This document shows, one piece after another, positions 10,103 through 19,573 of a stretch of DNA of 57,007 bases. Origin of the DNA: Tissierellia bacterium (GTDB lineage Bacteria > Bacillota > Clostridia > Tissierellales > Tepidimicrobiaceae). The stretch is from positions 1 through 57,007 of the forward strand of contig JAAYHM010000043.1 in the NCBI GenBank assembly GCA_012735405.1, written 5' to 3'. Each line of letters begins with the position of its first letter. Positions within the stretch are counted from its first letter, which is position 1. A program made the position numbers and the translations under genes. A model generated the notes under the pieces. That model had not been told where the DNA came from. It searched no databases and worked only from the letters and a program-made list of their open reading frames with translations.

Positions 10103-10840
10103 CTACCTGGTTTGAAAGGCAATTTCATTTCTTCTATATATTTCTTCCTTGTCCTTTAGAATGGATTCAGCAATTATTATATCTTCTGGCGTTGTAATTT
10201 TAATATTTTCATAACTTCCCATTATTATTTTTACATCCATTCCCAATCTTTCAACAAGCATACTATCGTCTGTTCCTACAAAATTATCTTCTATTGCCTT
10301 TCTATATCCTTCCATAAGTACTTCTTTTTTAAAACATTGGGGAGTTTGAGCCTGCCATAGTAGACTTCTTTCTGGAGTTTTATTTATATTATTGTTTTCT
10401 ACCACCTTTATGGTATCCTTTACAGGAACTCCAATTATACAAGCCCCATATTTATATGCCCCTTCTATGACATCTATTATATTTTTTACTTCAACAAAGG
10501 GCCTTGCACCATCATGGGATATAACTATACCAGTTCTTTCATCCAAGGCTAATATGCCGTTGTATACTGAATCCTGTCTTTCCTTGCCTCCCCTTACTAT
10601 TTTGGATACCTTTTGGAATTTATATTTTTTTACTATTTCTTTCTTGCAGTAATTAATTTCATCCTCTCTTGCAACTACTATTATTTCATCCACATATTCA
10701 CATCTTTCAAATTTTTCAATTGTATGGGCCAGTATTGGCTTATCTTTCAAAAAAATAAATTGCTTGTTTACTTTACTTCCCATTCTGTTGCTCATACCAG
10801 CTGCTGCCACAATAACTGATACAAATTGTTTTTTGTACAT
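10103..10840 (-). CDS. ispD: 2-C-methyl-D-erythritol 4-phosphate cytidylyltransferase
   Basis: A nucleotidyltransferase of about 245 aa that makes CDP-methylerythritol in the MEP pathway. The CTP-binding loop reads AAAGMSNRMGSKVNKQF near the N-terminus, then SHDGARPFV in the middle and GTDDSMLVE toward the end. The open frame begins with a GTG at 10849, but GAGGTG is better placed for the ATG at 10840 (MYKKQFVSVIVA). It pairs with ispF. A terminator of the preceding gene ends about 65 bases upstream. Confidence 0.95.
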   Translation of the reverse strand: MYKKQFVSVIVAAAGMSNRMGSKVNKQFIFLKDKPILAHTIEKFERCEYVDEIIVVAREDEINYCKKEIVKKYKFQKVSKIVRGGKERQDSVYNGILALDERTGIVISHDGARPFVEVKNIIDVIEGAYKYGACIIGVPVKDTIKVVENNNINKTPERSLLWQAQTPQCFKKEVLMEGYRKAIEDNFVGTDDSMLVERLGMDVKIIMGSYENIKITTPEDIIIAESILKDKEEIYRRNEIAFQTR

Positions 10841-10906
10841 GTAGTTCACCTCTTCAATATTATAGCATAGAAGTATATTATTTCAATTATAAAGCAAAAA
10901 AGCCTT

Positions 10907-10935
10907 AAAAAATAAGGCCTATTTTATAGGCCTTA
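10907..10935 (-). terminator. Terminator of the PIN/TRAM gene
   Basis: Perfect arms TAAGGCCTAT/ATAGGCCTTA around a 3-base loop, then TTTTTT on the minus strand. The hairpin includes the last codon of the upstream gene. Confidence 0.88.
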
Positions 10936-12030
10936 CATTGCTTTGTCTACTAAAGTTTTAGGTTTAGCAAATATCATTCTTCCGGCTGAAGTCTGAAGTA
11001 CACTGGTAACTAAAACATCAATTGTTTCTCCAATATGTTTTTTACCACTTTCCACTACGATCATGGTTCCATCATCTAAGTAAGCCAAACCTTGCCCAGA
11101 TTCCTTACCATCTTTAATTACCTGAACTACCATTTCCTCACCAGGTAGTACAATAGGTTTTACAGCGTTAGCTAATTCGTTTACATTTAATACCTTTATA
11201 TTTTGTACTTCAGCAACCTTATTCAGATTATAATCGTTGGTAATTATTTTCCCATTTAAAGCTTGGGTAAGCTTAAGTAATTTAGAATCCACTTCTTTTA
11301 CATCATCAAAATTTGCTTCGTGTATTATAACTTCAATATCCAATTCTTTTTGGATCTTGTTCAGTATATCCAGTCCTCTTCTTCCCCTATTTCTCTTTAA
11401 GGTGTCTGATGAATCTGCTATATGTTGCAGCTCCTCTAAAACGAACTCAGGAATTATTAAGGGGCCTTCTATAAAACCTGTCTTACATATATCTGCTATT
11501 CTTCCATCTATAATTACACTTGTATCAAGAACCTTTGGGCAGGCAGAATATTCCACATTTTCTTTATCCTTACTGCCGCCCTTTCTTATATTTATAATTA
11601 AATTGGTTATATCTTCCTTCTTTTTAATAGGAATCTTAATTCCTAAATAACCAAAAGCTGAATAAAGAATAATTGATATTGCCACACCTAAATAAGGGAT
11701 TTCCAGCTTGTAAAAGGGTTGGCTTAAAAGATAGGCAATTACTAAGCCTAGTATAAGACCAATAGAGGCAATAACAATTTCAGTTGCTGGCACATCCTGT
11801 AGTTCGCTTTCTATAAATTTAGCAATTTTTTTACCCCTATCTATTATTCTTGGGGATAGTAAGAAAAATATGATTCCAAAAATTAAACTAATTCCTATAT
11901 AAAAAAATAAATTAAGCCATCCCCTGTTTGGTAAATTTATTATATTCAAAGCCAAAAATCCAGACACTAAACCATATCCCATCAAAATACCTAATAGTAC
12001 TATGATTCCTCGAATAATTTTATTTAACAT
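10933..12030 (-). CDS. PIN/TRAM-domain membrane protein (YacL-like)
   Basis: A 365-aa membrane protein. About four hydrophobic helices occupy residues 5-145 (for example IIVLLGILMGYGLVSGFLAL). A PIN nuclease domain follows, starting CPKVLDTSVIIDGRIADI near residue 165, with acidic residues in TNDYNLNKVAE. The C-terminal TRAM domain (about 300-360) is a putative RNA-binding module. The family is YacL of Bacillus, whose role is still poorly defined. The PIN domain suggests a membrane-tethered ribonuclease. Neighbours carD and ispD match the usual clostridial order. Confidence 0.88.
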   Translation of the reverse strand: MLNKIIRGIIVLLGILMGYGLVSGFLALNIINLPNRGWLNLFFYIGISLIFGIIFFLLSPRIIDRGKKIAKFIESELQDVPATEIVIASIGLILGLVIAYLLSQPFYKLEIPYLGVAISIILYSAFGYLGIKIPIKKKEDITNLIINIRKGGSKDKENVEYSACPKVLDTSVIIDGRIADICKTGFIEGPLIIPEFVLEELQHIADSSDTLKRNRGRRGLDILNKIQKELDIEVIIHEANFDDVKEVDSKLLKLTQALNGKIITNDYNLNKVAEVQNIKVLNVNELANAVKPIVLPGEEMVVQVIKDGKESGQGLAYLDDGTMIVVESGKKHIGETIDVLVTSVLQTSAGRMIFAKPKTLVDKAM

Positions 12031-12099
12031 TCATTCACCTCCTATACAATATTTATTACCATTTTAACAAAATATATAACAAAAACAAGACAATTTTCC

Positions 12100-12582
12100 T
12101 TATGCATAATTAATTGCATCATTAATTAATTTTTCAGTCTCTTCCTCATTGAAATCTGAAGCCAATACTATTTCACTAATAAGCATCTGTTTTGCACTGT
12201 TTAGCATTTTTCTTTCTCCTGTTGAAAGGCTTTTTTCAGCATCTCTCAACATTAAATTTCTAACTACAGCCGCAATTTGATATATATCTCCAGATTTTAT
12301 TTTTTCCATATTGGCTCTATAGCGCCTATTCCAATTTTGGGGCATTTTTGAACAATCACCCTTTAGTATTTCTATTACCTTGCTTACTTCCTCCCCTTTT
12401 ATAATTTCCCTAATTCCAATTTCCTCTATATTATCAACAGGTATCATTACCTTCATATCTCCTATAGGCATTCTCATGATATAGTATTTTCTCTTTTCCC
12501 CTAAAATTTCCTTCTCTTCAATTCCTTCTATTATACCTGCACCATGCATAGGGTAAACAACTTTATCTCCAATATTAAACAT
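12100..12582 (-). CDS. CarD/CdnL-family RNA polymerase-binding regulator
   Basis: A 160-aa protein with an N-terminal CarD_CdnL_TRCF domain (FNIGDKVVYPMHGAGIIEGI, residues 2-21, running to about 65), which in mycobacterial CarD binds the RNA polymerase beta subunit and stabilises open complexes at promoters. A helical C-terminal domain (NWNRRYRANMEKI onward) contacts DNA in that family. It is transcribed from two tandem promoters, which fits a housekeeping regulator. The clostridial target genes are unknown. Confidence 0.92.
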   Translation of the reverse strand: MFNIGDKVVYPMHGAGIIEGIEEKEILGEKRKYYIMRMPIGDMKVMIPVDNIEEIGIREIIKGEEVSKVIEILKGDCSKMPQNWNRRYRANMEKIKSGDIYQIAAVVRNLMLRDAEKSLSTGERKMLNSAKQMLISEIVLASDFNEEETEKLINDAINYA

Positions 12583-12613
12583 ATTACAACCTCCTATATT
12601 AGCTTCTTAGTAT

Positions 12614-12642
12614 ATTATACAATAATAAGGAAAAGTTGTAAA
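12614..12642 (-). promoter_or_regulatory. Proximal carD promoter
   Basis: TTTACA (12642-12637), a 17-bp spacer and TATAAT (12619-12614), about 30 bases before the carD start. Confidence 0.68.
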
Positions 12643-12648
12643 GATAAT

Positions 12649-12677
12649 ATTATACTATACCCTATATCTCATGTCAA
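12649..12677 (-). promoter_or_regulatory. Distal carD promoter (consensus)
   Basis: A perfect TTGACA (12677-12672), a 17-bp spacer and a perfect TATAAT (12654-12649). It lies 35 bases upstream of the proximal promoter. Confidence 0.8.
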
Positions 12678-12721
12678 CTTATTCTTTACATAAAAAATAA
12701 AAAATATATTTTCAGAAACAT

Positions 12722-12751
12722 TTGACAACAACTTGTCTCAATAAGTATAAT
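12722..12751 (+). promoter_or_regulatory. Promoter of the plus-strand gene at 12790
   Basis: TTGACA (12722-12727), an 18-bp spacer and TATAAT (12746-12751), back to back with the carD promoters. Confidence 0.8.
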
Positions 12752-12789
12752 AAAACCATAACCAAAATTTATTGACAGGGGTGGACTAT

Positions 12790-13215
12790 ATGGACACTAA
12801 TCCAAATACAGTTAAGGTTCAGCAAAATATAAGTTTAAATGATTTCCAAAAGCTAGGGGAAGATGTGCTTATTAGACATAAAAGCATTTTGGATATTATA
12901 ACAAAGCTTGATGAATATACAGCCAGAATTAACAGAGCAGTGATGAAATCTGTTACCTCTTGTGGTTGCATAGAAATTCATGCAACAAAACAAGATTATA
13001 ATAATAAAGAATCATTATCGGAAATGAAAGATAGTATGAAAAGCCATATTGAAGGTGAATTATGTCCAACTTGCAAAGAAATTATTGAAGAGGAGATAGG
13101 TGCCCATTTATTCTATTTGGCTGCTCTTTGCAATACTTTAAATATTGATCTATCAGATGCCCTTGTAGAGGAATATAACAATATGAAAACTCTGGGAATA
13201 TTTAGTTTAAAATAA
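12790..13215 (+). CDS. Conserved clostridial protein of unknown function, MazG-like C-terminus
   Basis: A helical 141-aa cytoplasmic protein. I do not recognise a characterised family. Visible features are RHKSILDIITKLDEY, SVTSCGCIEIHA in the middle with a Cys-Gly-Cys, a CPTCKEIIEEEIG stretch, and a C-terminal helix pair (HLFYLAALCNTLNIDLSDAL) that resembles the end of MazG-type nucleotide pyrophosphohydrolases. Four cysteines in CGC and CPTC could bind a metal. The frame opens at a TTG at 12772, but AGGGGTGG points to the ATG at 12790. It is one of only two plus-strand genes here and has a strong promoter of its own and its own terminator. Confidence 0.8.
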   Translation: MDTNPNTVKVQQNISLNDFQKLGEDVLIRHKSILDIITKLDEYTARINRAVMKSVTSCGCIEIHATKQDYNNKESLSEMKDSMKSHIEGELCPTCKEIIEEEIGAHLFYLAALCNTLNIDLSDALVEEYNNMKTLGIFSLK

Positions 13216-13252
13216 TAAAAGGCTAAGGGCCCCCCTTGCCTTTTATTATTTT
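13214..13252. terminator. Bidirectional terminator between the 12790 gene and radA
   Basis: Arms AATAAAAGGC/GCCTTTTATT followed by ATTTTTTT on the plus strand. Read from the minus strand the same hairpin is followed by a weaker T-rich stretch and would serve radA. Confidence 0.85.
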
Positions 13253-13253
13253 T

Positions 13254-14633
13254 TTATGAATTATCAAATACATGATTAATCACTTCCTGAAGGTTTCTTA
13301 GTTCTACTACTTTCAAATTTCTTAAATTCAACTTCTGTTTTAAGCCATCTTTACATATATAGGCCCTTCTATAGCCCATTCTATCCAACTCTTTAATCCT
13401 TGATTCCAGGGAAGGTACCCTTTTAAGCTCACCAGTTAAACCTACATCTGCTATAAAAACTACATCATTGGGAATGCCTTTTTCTAAAACAGATGACACT
13501 ATGCTCATTATTATGGCTAAATTCACTGCCGTTTCCCTTAGTTTAAGTCCACCAGTTGCCTTTATAACCACATTTTTATCATAAAGATTTATGCCACCTC
13601 TTTGTTCTAAAATGGATATTAACGTATTTAATTGGTCTTTTCTTAAACATTCACCAATCCTGGAAGGATAAGGCGTAAAAGACCTTGACACTAAGCTTTC
13701 TATTTCCACAGTTATTTGTCTTGAACCTTCTTTAATAACCGATAAGGCAGTTCCAGGAACATCCAAACCATCTTCCCTCTTTGTAATAAAAAATTCAGAG
13801 GGATTGTCTATGGGCACCATGCCTTCCTCTTCCATGGAGAAAAAACCTGTTTCTCCGGTCCTGCCAAATCTGTTTTTAGTAGCCATGAGGGTCCTGATGG
13901 ATTCATCACTTTCCCCTTCCAAATAAATTACTGTATCCACTAAATGTTCCAGTGTCCTTAAACCTGCCATTTCATCAGCCTTAGTCATATGGCCAACCAT
14001 AATTACAGCCCTGGGCCTATCCTTACTTTTGGCAATTTCTACTAAGGCATTGGCACATTCTATAGTTTGAATAGGGGAACCTGCCCTTGAACTATATTCT
14101 TCTAGCACAAAGGTCTGTATGCTGTCTATTATGACCAAATCTGCATCTATTTCCTCTATGGCCCTTAACACATTATCCATGCTAATATCTGATAAAATCC
14201 AAATATTATCCGGAATATGATTCAATATCCTATTGGATCTTAATCTTATTTGGGTTTCACTTTCCTCTCCGGAAGCATATAGGACCTTATATCCTTTTTT
14301 GGCCACATCACTGGATATTTGTAGCAGCAGGGTAGATTTCCCTGCCCCAGGCCTTGCAGTTAAAATAGTTACAGAATCCTTTACAATTCCGCCACCTAAA
14401 ACCCTGTTAAACTCTTCTATGCTTGTAATTATTCTCTGGCTAGTATCTGCCTGTACATCTGAAAGTCTTATAGGATTTAATCTATTGGCCTCCTTCTGGG
14501 AGGCTGTTTTGTTCTTCCTTTCCACCATAACTTCCTCTATGCTATTCCAAGTACCACATTGTTGGCAGAACCCAGACCATTTAATAGTTTCAAATCCACA
14601 ATTATTGCACTTGTATATAACCTTCCTCTTCAT
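13254..14633 (-). CDS. radA: DNA repair protein RadA (divergent)
   Basis: A RecA-like, Lon-associated protein of 459 aa that promotes branch migration in recombination. It has an N-terminal C4 zinc finger (CNNCGFETIKWSGFCQQCG), a Walker A reading ARPGAGKSTLLLQ near residue 90, the RadA-specific KNRFG motif near residue 250 and a Lon-protease-like C-terminal domain. Several signature spots differ from the textbook family: the Walker A usually reads GDPGIGKST and the segment here reads TKADEMAGLRTLEH where most RadA have an IAGPR-type sequence. All key catalytic residues remain. No disA gene follows it. Confidence 0.9.
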   Translation of the reverse strand: MKRKVIYKCNNCGFETIKWSGFCQQCGTWNSIEEVMVERKNKTASQKEANRLNPIRLSDVQADTSQRIITSIEEFNRVLGGGIVKDSVTILTARPGAGKSTLLLQISSDVAKKGYKVLYASGEESETQIRLRSNRILNHIPDNIWILSDISMDNVLRAIEEIDADLVIIDSIQTFVLEEYSSRAGSPIQTIECANALVEIAKSKDRPRAVIMVGHMTKADEMAGLRTLEHLVDTVIYLEGESDESIRTLMATKNRFGRTGETGFFSMEEEGMVPIDNPSEFFITKREDGLDVPGTALSVIKEGSRQITVEIESLVSRSFTPYPSRIGECLRKDQLNTLISILEQRGGINLYDKNVVIKATGGLKLRETAVNLAIIMSIVSSVLEKGIPNDVVFIADVGLTGELKRVPSLESRIKELDRMGYRRAYICKDGLKQKLNLRNLKVVELRNLQEVINHVFDNS

Positions 14634-14668
14634 CTCATCACCTTTTGCCTTTTCCCTATATTATAACA

Positions 14669-14705
14669 TGAAATAAGGTCATAGTTGAACTATGACCTTA
14701 TTTCA
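14669..14705 (-). terminator. Long hairpin at the end of the DUF302 gene
   Basis: A perfect 16-bp stem, TGAAATAAGGTCATAG and its complement, around a 5-base loop. It overlaps the DUF302 stop codon. The T run after it is short, so it may attenuate rather than fully stop read-through into radA. Confidence 0.7.
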
Positions 14706-15084
14706 CATCATCTATTGCTTTTTTAAGTGTGCTCTCAACTTCAACAGCTATATTCCTTAAGCTATCCTCCCCTACCATTTCCATTAGGTTAGTTGGTTTA
14801 AGCATTCCAATATAGATACTCTCATCCTTCTCATAAACTACTATTTTACATGGAAGGAAGTAACCAACCATAATATTCTTTTCCAACACTTCCTTTGCCT
14901 TCTTTGGATTACATACTTCCATTATGGCAAAGTTCCTTTCAAAATTAACCCCTTTTTCTCCTAGTTTATCCTTGATATTCATCTCCCACAGTACGCCAAA
15001 ATTATTTTTTGCTATGCTCTCCTTCACCTTGTCTACTACTTCATTAAAATCTCCTGAAGCTTTAACCTCATATACAAATTCCAC
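14698..15084 (-). CDS. DUF302-domain protein
   Basis: A small 128-aa protein of the DUF302 family. The alpha/beta fold is recognisable from FVYEVKASGDFNEVVDKVKE, an acidic middle, MEVCNPKKAKEVLE, and the near-C-terminal YIGMLKPTNLMEMV. It starts with GTG behind GGAGGGG. DUF302 proteins have no settled biochemical function; some are linked to oxidative or metal stress. Here it lies directly downstream of clpC (23 bases) and is probably read from the ctsR operon, so a stress role is plausible but not shown. Confidence 0.85.
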   Translation of the reverse strand: MEFVYEVKASGDFNEVVDKVKESIAKNNFGVLWEMNIKDKLGEKGVNFERNFAIMEVCNPKKAKEVLEKNIMVGYFLPCKIVVYEKDESIYIGMLKPTNLMEMVGEDSLRNIAVEVESTLKKAIDDVK

Positions 15085-15107
15085 CTGTACCCCTCCATTT
15101 ATTTTTC

Positions 15108-17540
15108 TTAAACACCCTTTTCAAATACCAGCCTGCCATCCTTATAATCTACTATTATTTTATCATTCTTTGATATGTTACCCTTTAATATTTCCTCAGC
15201 CAATTGATCTTCAATCATTTTAGTAATAGTTCTTTCAAGAGGCCTAGCTCCATATACTGGATCGAAGCCTTGTTTGCTTATTTCATTAACAGTATTTTCA
15301 GTAACCTTAATATTTATATCTAATTTAGCCATCCTTTCTTCCAGATCCCTAACCATAATACCCACAATTTCCTTCACATCTTCTTCTTTTAGAGAGTGGA
15401 ATACTATTACCTCATCAATTCTATTCAGGAATTCTGGTCTAAAGGTTTTTTTCAACTCCTCCATAATAGTTTCTTTCATTTTTTCATACTCTTCTTTTTC
15501 CACTTCTGCAGCAGTTGTAAATCCTAATACATTTTGTTTTCTTATGGTTGTAGCTCCTACATTTGATGACATGATAATTATGGTATTTTTAAAATCTACA
15601 GTTCTACCCTTGGAATCAGTAAGCCTACCATCATCTAATATCTGTAATAGTATATTAAATACATCTGGATGGGCCTTTTCAATTTCATCAAATAAAACTA
15701 CCGAATATGGTTTTCTTCTTACAGCTTCAGTTAATTGTCCTCCCTCTTCATATCCCACATATCCTGGTGGTGAACCTATAAGCCTTGAAACTGAATGTTT
15801 TTCCATATATTCACTCATGTCAATCCTGATCATCAAATCCTCGTCACCAAAGAGAGTTTCTGCCAAGGATTTTGCAAGATATGTTTTACCTACTCCTGTT
15901 GGACCAACAAACATAAAGGTTCCTACAGGTTTTTTGGGATCCTTCAGTCCTACTCTAGCCCTTCTAATTGCATTAGATACTGCAGAAACAGCCTGTTTTT
16001 GACCTACTACCTTCTTATGAAGCTCCTCTTCCAAGCGCAAGAGCTTTTGGCTTTCTTCCTCTGTCATTTTTGCCACTGGAATTCCTGTCCAATCAGAAAC
16101 AACCTTTGCTATTTCATCATAACCTAGTACCATATTAGAACTTTGCTTTTCTTTTTCCCATCTGCTTTTTTCATTTTCTAGCTGCTCTCTTATTTTTCTT
16201 TCTTCATCCCTTATTTGGGCTGCCTTTTCATAATTTTGGGTATTTATAGCCTCTTCTTTTTCATGAGCCAATTCTTCCAATCTTTCTTCTAAATCTTTTA
16301 AATCAGCAGGTGCTACAAAAGAATTAATTTTGACCATAGAGGCTGCCTCATCTATTAAATCTATAGCCTTATCTGGTAAGTACCTATCTGTTATATATCG
16401 ACTGGATAACTCCACTGCCGCCCTAATAGCCTCATCAGATATTTTAATTCCATGGTGGGCTTCATATCTATCCCTTAAACCTTCCAATATCTTAATTGTA
16501 TCTTCTATAGTAGGCTCTTCTACCATGATAGGCTGGAATCTTCTCTCTAAGGCAGCATCCTTCTCTATATACTTTCTGTATTCATCTATTGTAGTAGCCC
16601 CTATTACCTGAAGTTCTCCTCTTGCAAGCATTGGTTTTAAAATATTGGAAGCATCTATTGCACCTTCTGCTGCTCCTGCCCCAATTATTGTATGAAGCTC
16701 ATCTATGAAAAGAATTATGTTTCCATTTTCCTTTAATTCATTCATGGCTCCCTTAAGTCTTTCCTCAAACTCTCCCCTGTATTTGGAACCTGCCAGCATG
16801 CCTGGTAAATCCAGGGTAACTACCCTTTTATCCTTTATAATTTCAGGAACTTCCCCTTCCACAATTTTTTGTGCTAGACCTTCTGCAATGGCAGTTTTAC
16901 CAACTCCAGGTTCACCAATTAATACCGGGTTGTTTTTGGTACGTCTGCTTAATATTTGAATGACCCTTTCAATTTCTTTGCTTCTTCCTATAACAGGGTC
17001 AATTTTGCCTTCTTCCGCTAGCTTTATAAGATCCCTGCCGTATCTGTCCAAATATGGAGTATTGCTTTTTCCTGGTGGCTTATTGTAGGATTGCTTAGGT
17101 TGGCTATCTGAAAGCATGCTTATTATATTTTCTTTTAGGGCCACAGTATCTACACCTAGTTTTTTCAATACTACTACAGCAACCCCTTCATTTTCTTCTA
17201 ATAAGCCTAACAATATATGCTCTGTACCCACATAGTTATGGCCTAAATTTCTTGCTTGTAGAAAGCTCAATTCAAATATCCTCTTAGTTCTAGGAGTAAA
17301 TCCCATAATATCAACATCATAATTTCCTTGACCTACAGCTTTTATGACCTCTTCCCTTGCTTTTTCTAAAGTCACTCCCACATTGGCTAAGGCCCTGGCA
17401 GCAATGCCATCATTCTCTGCAATCAATCCTAAAAGTATATGTTCTGTACCTACATAATTATGACGTAACCTTTTTGCCTCTTCCTGGGCTAATAGTATGG
17501 CTTTTTGGGCCCTTTCTGTAAATCTACCAAACATTGCCAT
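15108..17540 (-). CDS. clpC: ATP-dependent Clp protease ATPase subunit ClpC
   Basis: An HSP100 unfoldase, 810 aa, that feeds damaged proteins to ClpP. Two Clp-N repeats ([10 protein letters not shown] appears in both) cover about 1-145. AAA domain 1 has Walker [14 protein letters not shown] near 210, a UVR-containing middle domain lies near 420-455, and AAA domain 2 has [13 protein letters not shown] near 545. It is the fourth gene of the ctsR-mcsA-mcsB-clpC operon. The expected partners McsA and McsB, which tag substrates with phospho-arginine, are immediately upstream. Confidence 0.97.
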   Translation of the reverse strand: MAMFGRFTERAQKAILLAQEEAKRLRHNYVGTEHILLGLIAENDGIAARALANVGVTLEKAREEVIKAVGQGNYDVDIMGFTPRTKRIFELSFLQARNLGHNYVGTEHILLGLLEENEGVAVVVLKKLGVDTVALKENIISMLSDSQPKQSYNKPPGKSNTPYLDRYGRDLIKLAEEGKIDPVIGRSKEIERVIQILSRRTKNNPVLIGEPGVGKTAIAEGLAQKIVEGEVPEIIKDKRVVTLDLPGMLAGSKYRGEFEERLKGAMNELKENGNIILFIDELHTIIGAGAAEGAIDASNILKPMLARGELQVIGATTIDEYRKYIEKDAALERRFQPIMVEEPTIEDTIKILEGLRDRYEAHHGIKISDEAIRAAVELSSRYITDRYLPDKAIDLIDEAASMVKINSFVAPADLKDLEERLEELAHEKEEAINTQNYEKAAQIRDEERKIREQLENEKSRWEKEKQSSNMVLGYDEIAKVVSDWTGIPVAKMTEEESQKLLRLEEELHKKVVGQKQAVSAVSNAIRRARVGLKDPKKPVGTFMFVGPTGVGKTYLAKSLAETLFGDEDLMIRIDMSEYMEKHSVSRLIGSPPGYVGYEEGGQLTEAVRRKPYSVVLFDEIEKAHPDVFNILLQILDDGRLTDSKGRTVDFKNTIIIMSSNVGATTIRKQNVLGFTTAAEVEKEEYEKMKETIMEELKKTFRPEFLNRIDEVIVFHSLKEEDVKEIVGIMVRDLEERMAKLDINIKVTENTVNEISKQGFDPVYGARPLERTITKMIEDQLAEEILKGNISKNDKIIVDYKDGRLVFEKGV

Positions 17541-17554
17541 AATATCCCTCCTAA

Positions 17555-18571
17555 CTATAATCTTTCTCTAATGTACTTAGCTCTTATTATATCTCTTTCA
17601 TTATTATCCAGATCCCTATTGGCATATTTTTGTATGGAGCCTGGCTGTATACCTATGGTTATTTTCTCTATTTCCTTAAAACCTATATCCTTAATTATTC
17701 CCATCTCTATTCCTAACCTTACATTGGATAAATGCTGCATAGCTTCTTTAGAGCTTATTCTCCTTGCATACTTTAATACTCCATAAGATCTATAAATCCT
17801 GTCCTCAATTTCATATTTTCTACTTGAAAGTAAATTGTTCCTTACATCCCTTTCCTTATTTACGGTTTGGTATATTATGCCTTTTAATCTTTTTATTATT
17901 TCTTCCTCTTCTTCTCCCAAAGTAGTCTGGTTGGATATCTGATACAAATCTCCATAGGCCTTGGTTCCTTCTCCATACAAGCCTCTTACAGCCAGCCCTA
18001 TTTTTTGAAATCCTCTAATTAGCCCATCAACCTGTCCTATAATAGATAAAGCAGGTAGATGAACCATTACTGATGCCCTAATACCAGTCCCTACATTGGT
18101 GGGACAGGCAGTTAAATAACCAAATTTATCATGATAGGCATAATCCAGTTTGCTTTCCAGAAAGTTATCTATTTCATTTATTGACTCCCAGGCCTTTTCA
18201 AAGTTAAGACCAGGATAGAGTACCTGTATCCTTAAATGGTCTTCTTCATTTATCATAATAGTTGCAGTTTCGTCATCTTTAAGTAAAAAACTGCTGTAAT
18301 CCGGTCTATTTATGAGTCCTGGGCTAATTAAATGCTCTTCTATATAGGATATTCTTTCTATAGGAGACAGGCTGTTTATCTTGTAGAATTTATAATTAAC
18401 ACCAGGTGGTAAATCTTTCATTACATTTAATACTTCCTGTGTAATATTTTCAGCCTCTTGTATACTCATTCTCTGCGGGAACCTATAGTTCCTTAAATTC
18501 CTTGCCATCCTAATTCTAGTACTTACTACCACATCCTCATCACTTGCATCTCCGTCTATCCATTTTACCAT
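17555..18571 (-). CDS. mcsB: Protein arginine kinase McsB
   Basis: A guanido-kinase homologue that phosphorylates arginines on misfolded proteins and on CtsR. The nucleotide-binding residues are visible in VVSTRIRMARNLRNYRFP near the N-terminus and in CPTNVGTGIRASV in the middle. The C-terminal ERDIIRAKYIRERL matches the phospho-arginine receptor end. The frame opens at 18592, but a strong AAAGGGGGGA favours the ATG at 18571 (MVKWIDGD), giving 338 aa and no overlap with mcsA. Confidence 0.95.
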   Translation of the reverse strand: MVKWIDGDASDEDVVVSTRIRMARNLRNYRFPQRMSIQEAENITQEVLNVMKDLPPGVNYKFYKINSLSPIERISYIEEHLISPGLINRPDYSSFLLKDDETATIMINEEDHLRIQVLYPGLNFEKAWESINEIDNFLESKLDYAYHDKFGYLTACPTNVGTGIRASVMVHLPALSIIGQVDGLIRGFQKIGLAVRGLYGEGTKAYGDLYQISNQTTLGEEEEEIIKRLKGIIYQTVNKERDVRNNLLSSRKYEIEDRIYRSYGVLKYARRISSKEAMQHLSNVRLGIEMGIIKDIGFKEIEKITIGIQPGSIQKYANRDLDNNERDIIRAKYIRERL

Positions 18572-18584
18572 ATATCTCCCCCCT

Positions 18585-19082
18585 TTAATCAAGGCCCTTT
18601 TCCAATTCCTTAATCTTATCCCTCAATATGGCAGCCTGTTCATATTCTTCCCTGGCTACATGTTCTTTTAGCTTCTCTCTCAATTTCTCAATCTTTTTCA
18701 TCTTAGCTACTTGTATATTGGCTCGTACCGGGACTTTGCCTGTATGTCTATCATGACCATGTATACTCTTAAATATTGGGCTTAAATTAGACTTAAATGT
18801 TTCATAACACTGTGCACATCCAAATTTGCCTACCTTTTTAAACTGCTCATAATCCATTCCGCAGAAAGGACATTTTAAGGTCTGTATTTCCTTAAAGGGC
18901 AATTCTCCTTGAATATTATCCATAAGTCCACTTAATAGCTTATGGAATGAAAAGGTGGAATCAAATTCTATTTCCTTATTCATTGCACATTGTTCACATA
19001 GATGCAGTTCTTCAATATCACCATTTACAATCTTAGTATAGTGGACTGTAGCTTCATTTTTTTTACAGATTTGGCATAACAC
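18585..19082 (-). CDS. mcsA: McsA, activator of McsB
   Basis: A zinc-finger adaptor of about 165 aa that activates McsB and helps recruit ClpC. Four CxxC pairs are visible: CQICKK and LCEQCAMN near the N-terminus, CPFCGM, and CAQCYETF. A UVR domain ends the protein (EEYEQAAILRDKIKELEKG). The start is GTG behind AGGAGGG. It lies between ctsR and mcsB as in other Firmicutes. Confidence 0.94.
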   Translation of the reverse strand: MLCQICKKNEATVHYTKIVNGDIEELHLCEQCAMNKEIEFDSTFSFHKLLSGLMDNIQGELPFKEIQTLKCPFCGMDYEQFKKVGKFGCAQCYETFKSNLSPIFKSIHGHDRHTGKVPVRANIQVAKMKKIEKLREKLKEHVAREEYEQAAILRDKIKELEKGLD

Positions 19083-19097
19083 AATAATCCCTCCTAA

Positions 19098-19556
19098 TTA
19101 CCTGTACAATCCCAGTAAAATATTCTTAAGTATACTTGCCCTCAATACATTTCTATTAATAGAAACCGGATTTAGTGCAGTATCTTCTATTGCAGCTTTC
19201 ATTATACGCTCCTCTCTTTTTGTAATAATACCCTGTTCCCTTAATCCTTCAATTATGTGGTAGGCTTTATTTTTTGTTATTGTATCACCTATAACATTAT
19301 TAATTAAATGCTTTAAATCAGGGTTTTTATCAATTTCCACCTTTGTTATCTTAATATACCCGCCGCCACCTCTTCTACTTTCAATATAGTAGCCCTTATA
19401 GGGTGTAAATCTAGTAGTAAGAACATAATTTATCTGGGAAGGAGCACACCCAAATTTTTCAGCCAATTCATTTCTCCCTATTTCTATTATTCCATCTTCC
19501 GCTTCATTTAACATTTCTTTTATAAATCTTTCGATAATATTGCTTATCTTAGGCAA
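19098..19556 (-). CDS. ctsR: Stress regulator CtsR
   Basis: Repressor of the clp and stress genes, 152 aa, close to the usual length. The winged helix-turn-helix is recognisable in NELAEKFGCAPSQINYVLTT and the glycine-rich beta-wing in ESRRGGGGYIKI. The C-terminal half is helical. The frame is open to 19640, but AAGGAG sits 7 bases before a TTG at 19556, which gives the typical CtsR start (PKISNIIERFI). It is autoregulated in the family. The operator here is incomplete. Confidence 0.94.
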   Translation of the reverse strand: MPKISNIIERFIKEMLNEAEDGIIEIGRNELAEKFGCAPSQINYVLTTRFTPYKGYYIESRRGGGGYIKITKVEIDKNPDLKHLINNVIGDTITKNKAYHIIEGLREQGIITKREERIMKAAIEDTALNPVSINRNVLRASILKNILLGLYR

Positions 19557-19573
19557 ACTATCACTCCTTAGAC

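Noticed and set aside
15274-16002. Long plus-strand open frame inside clpC
   Set aside because: It is a shadow of clpC with no start signals and no recognisable protein.
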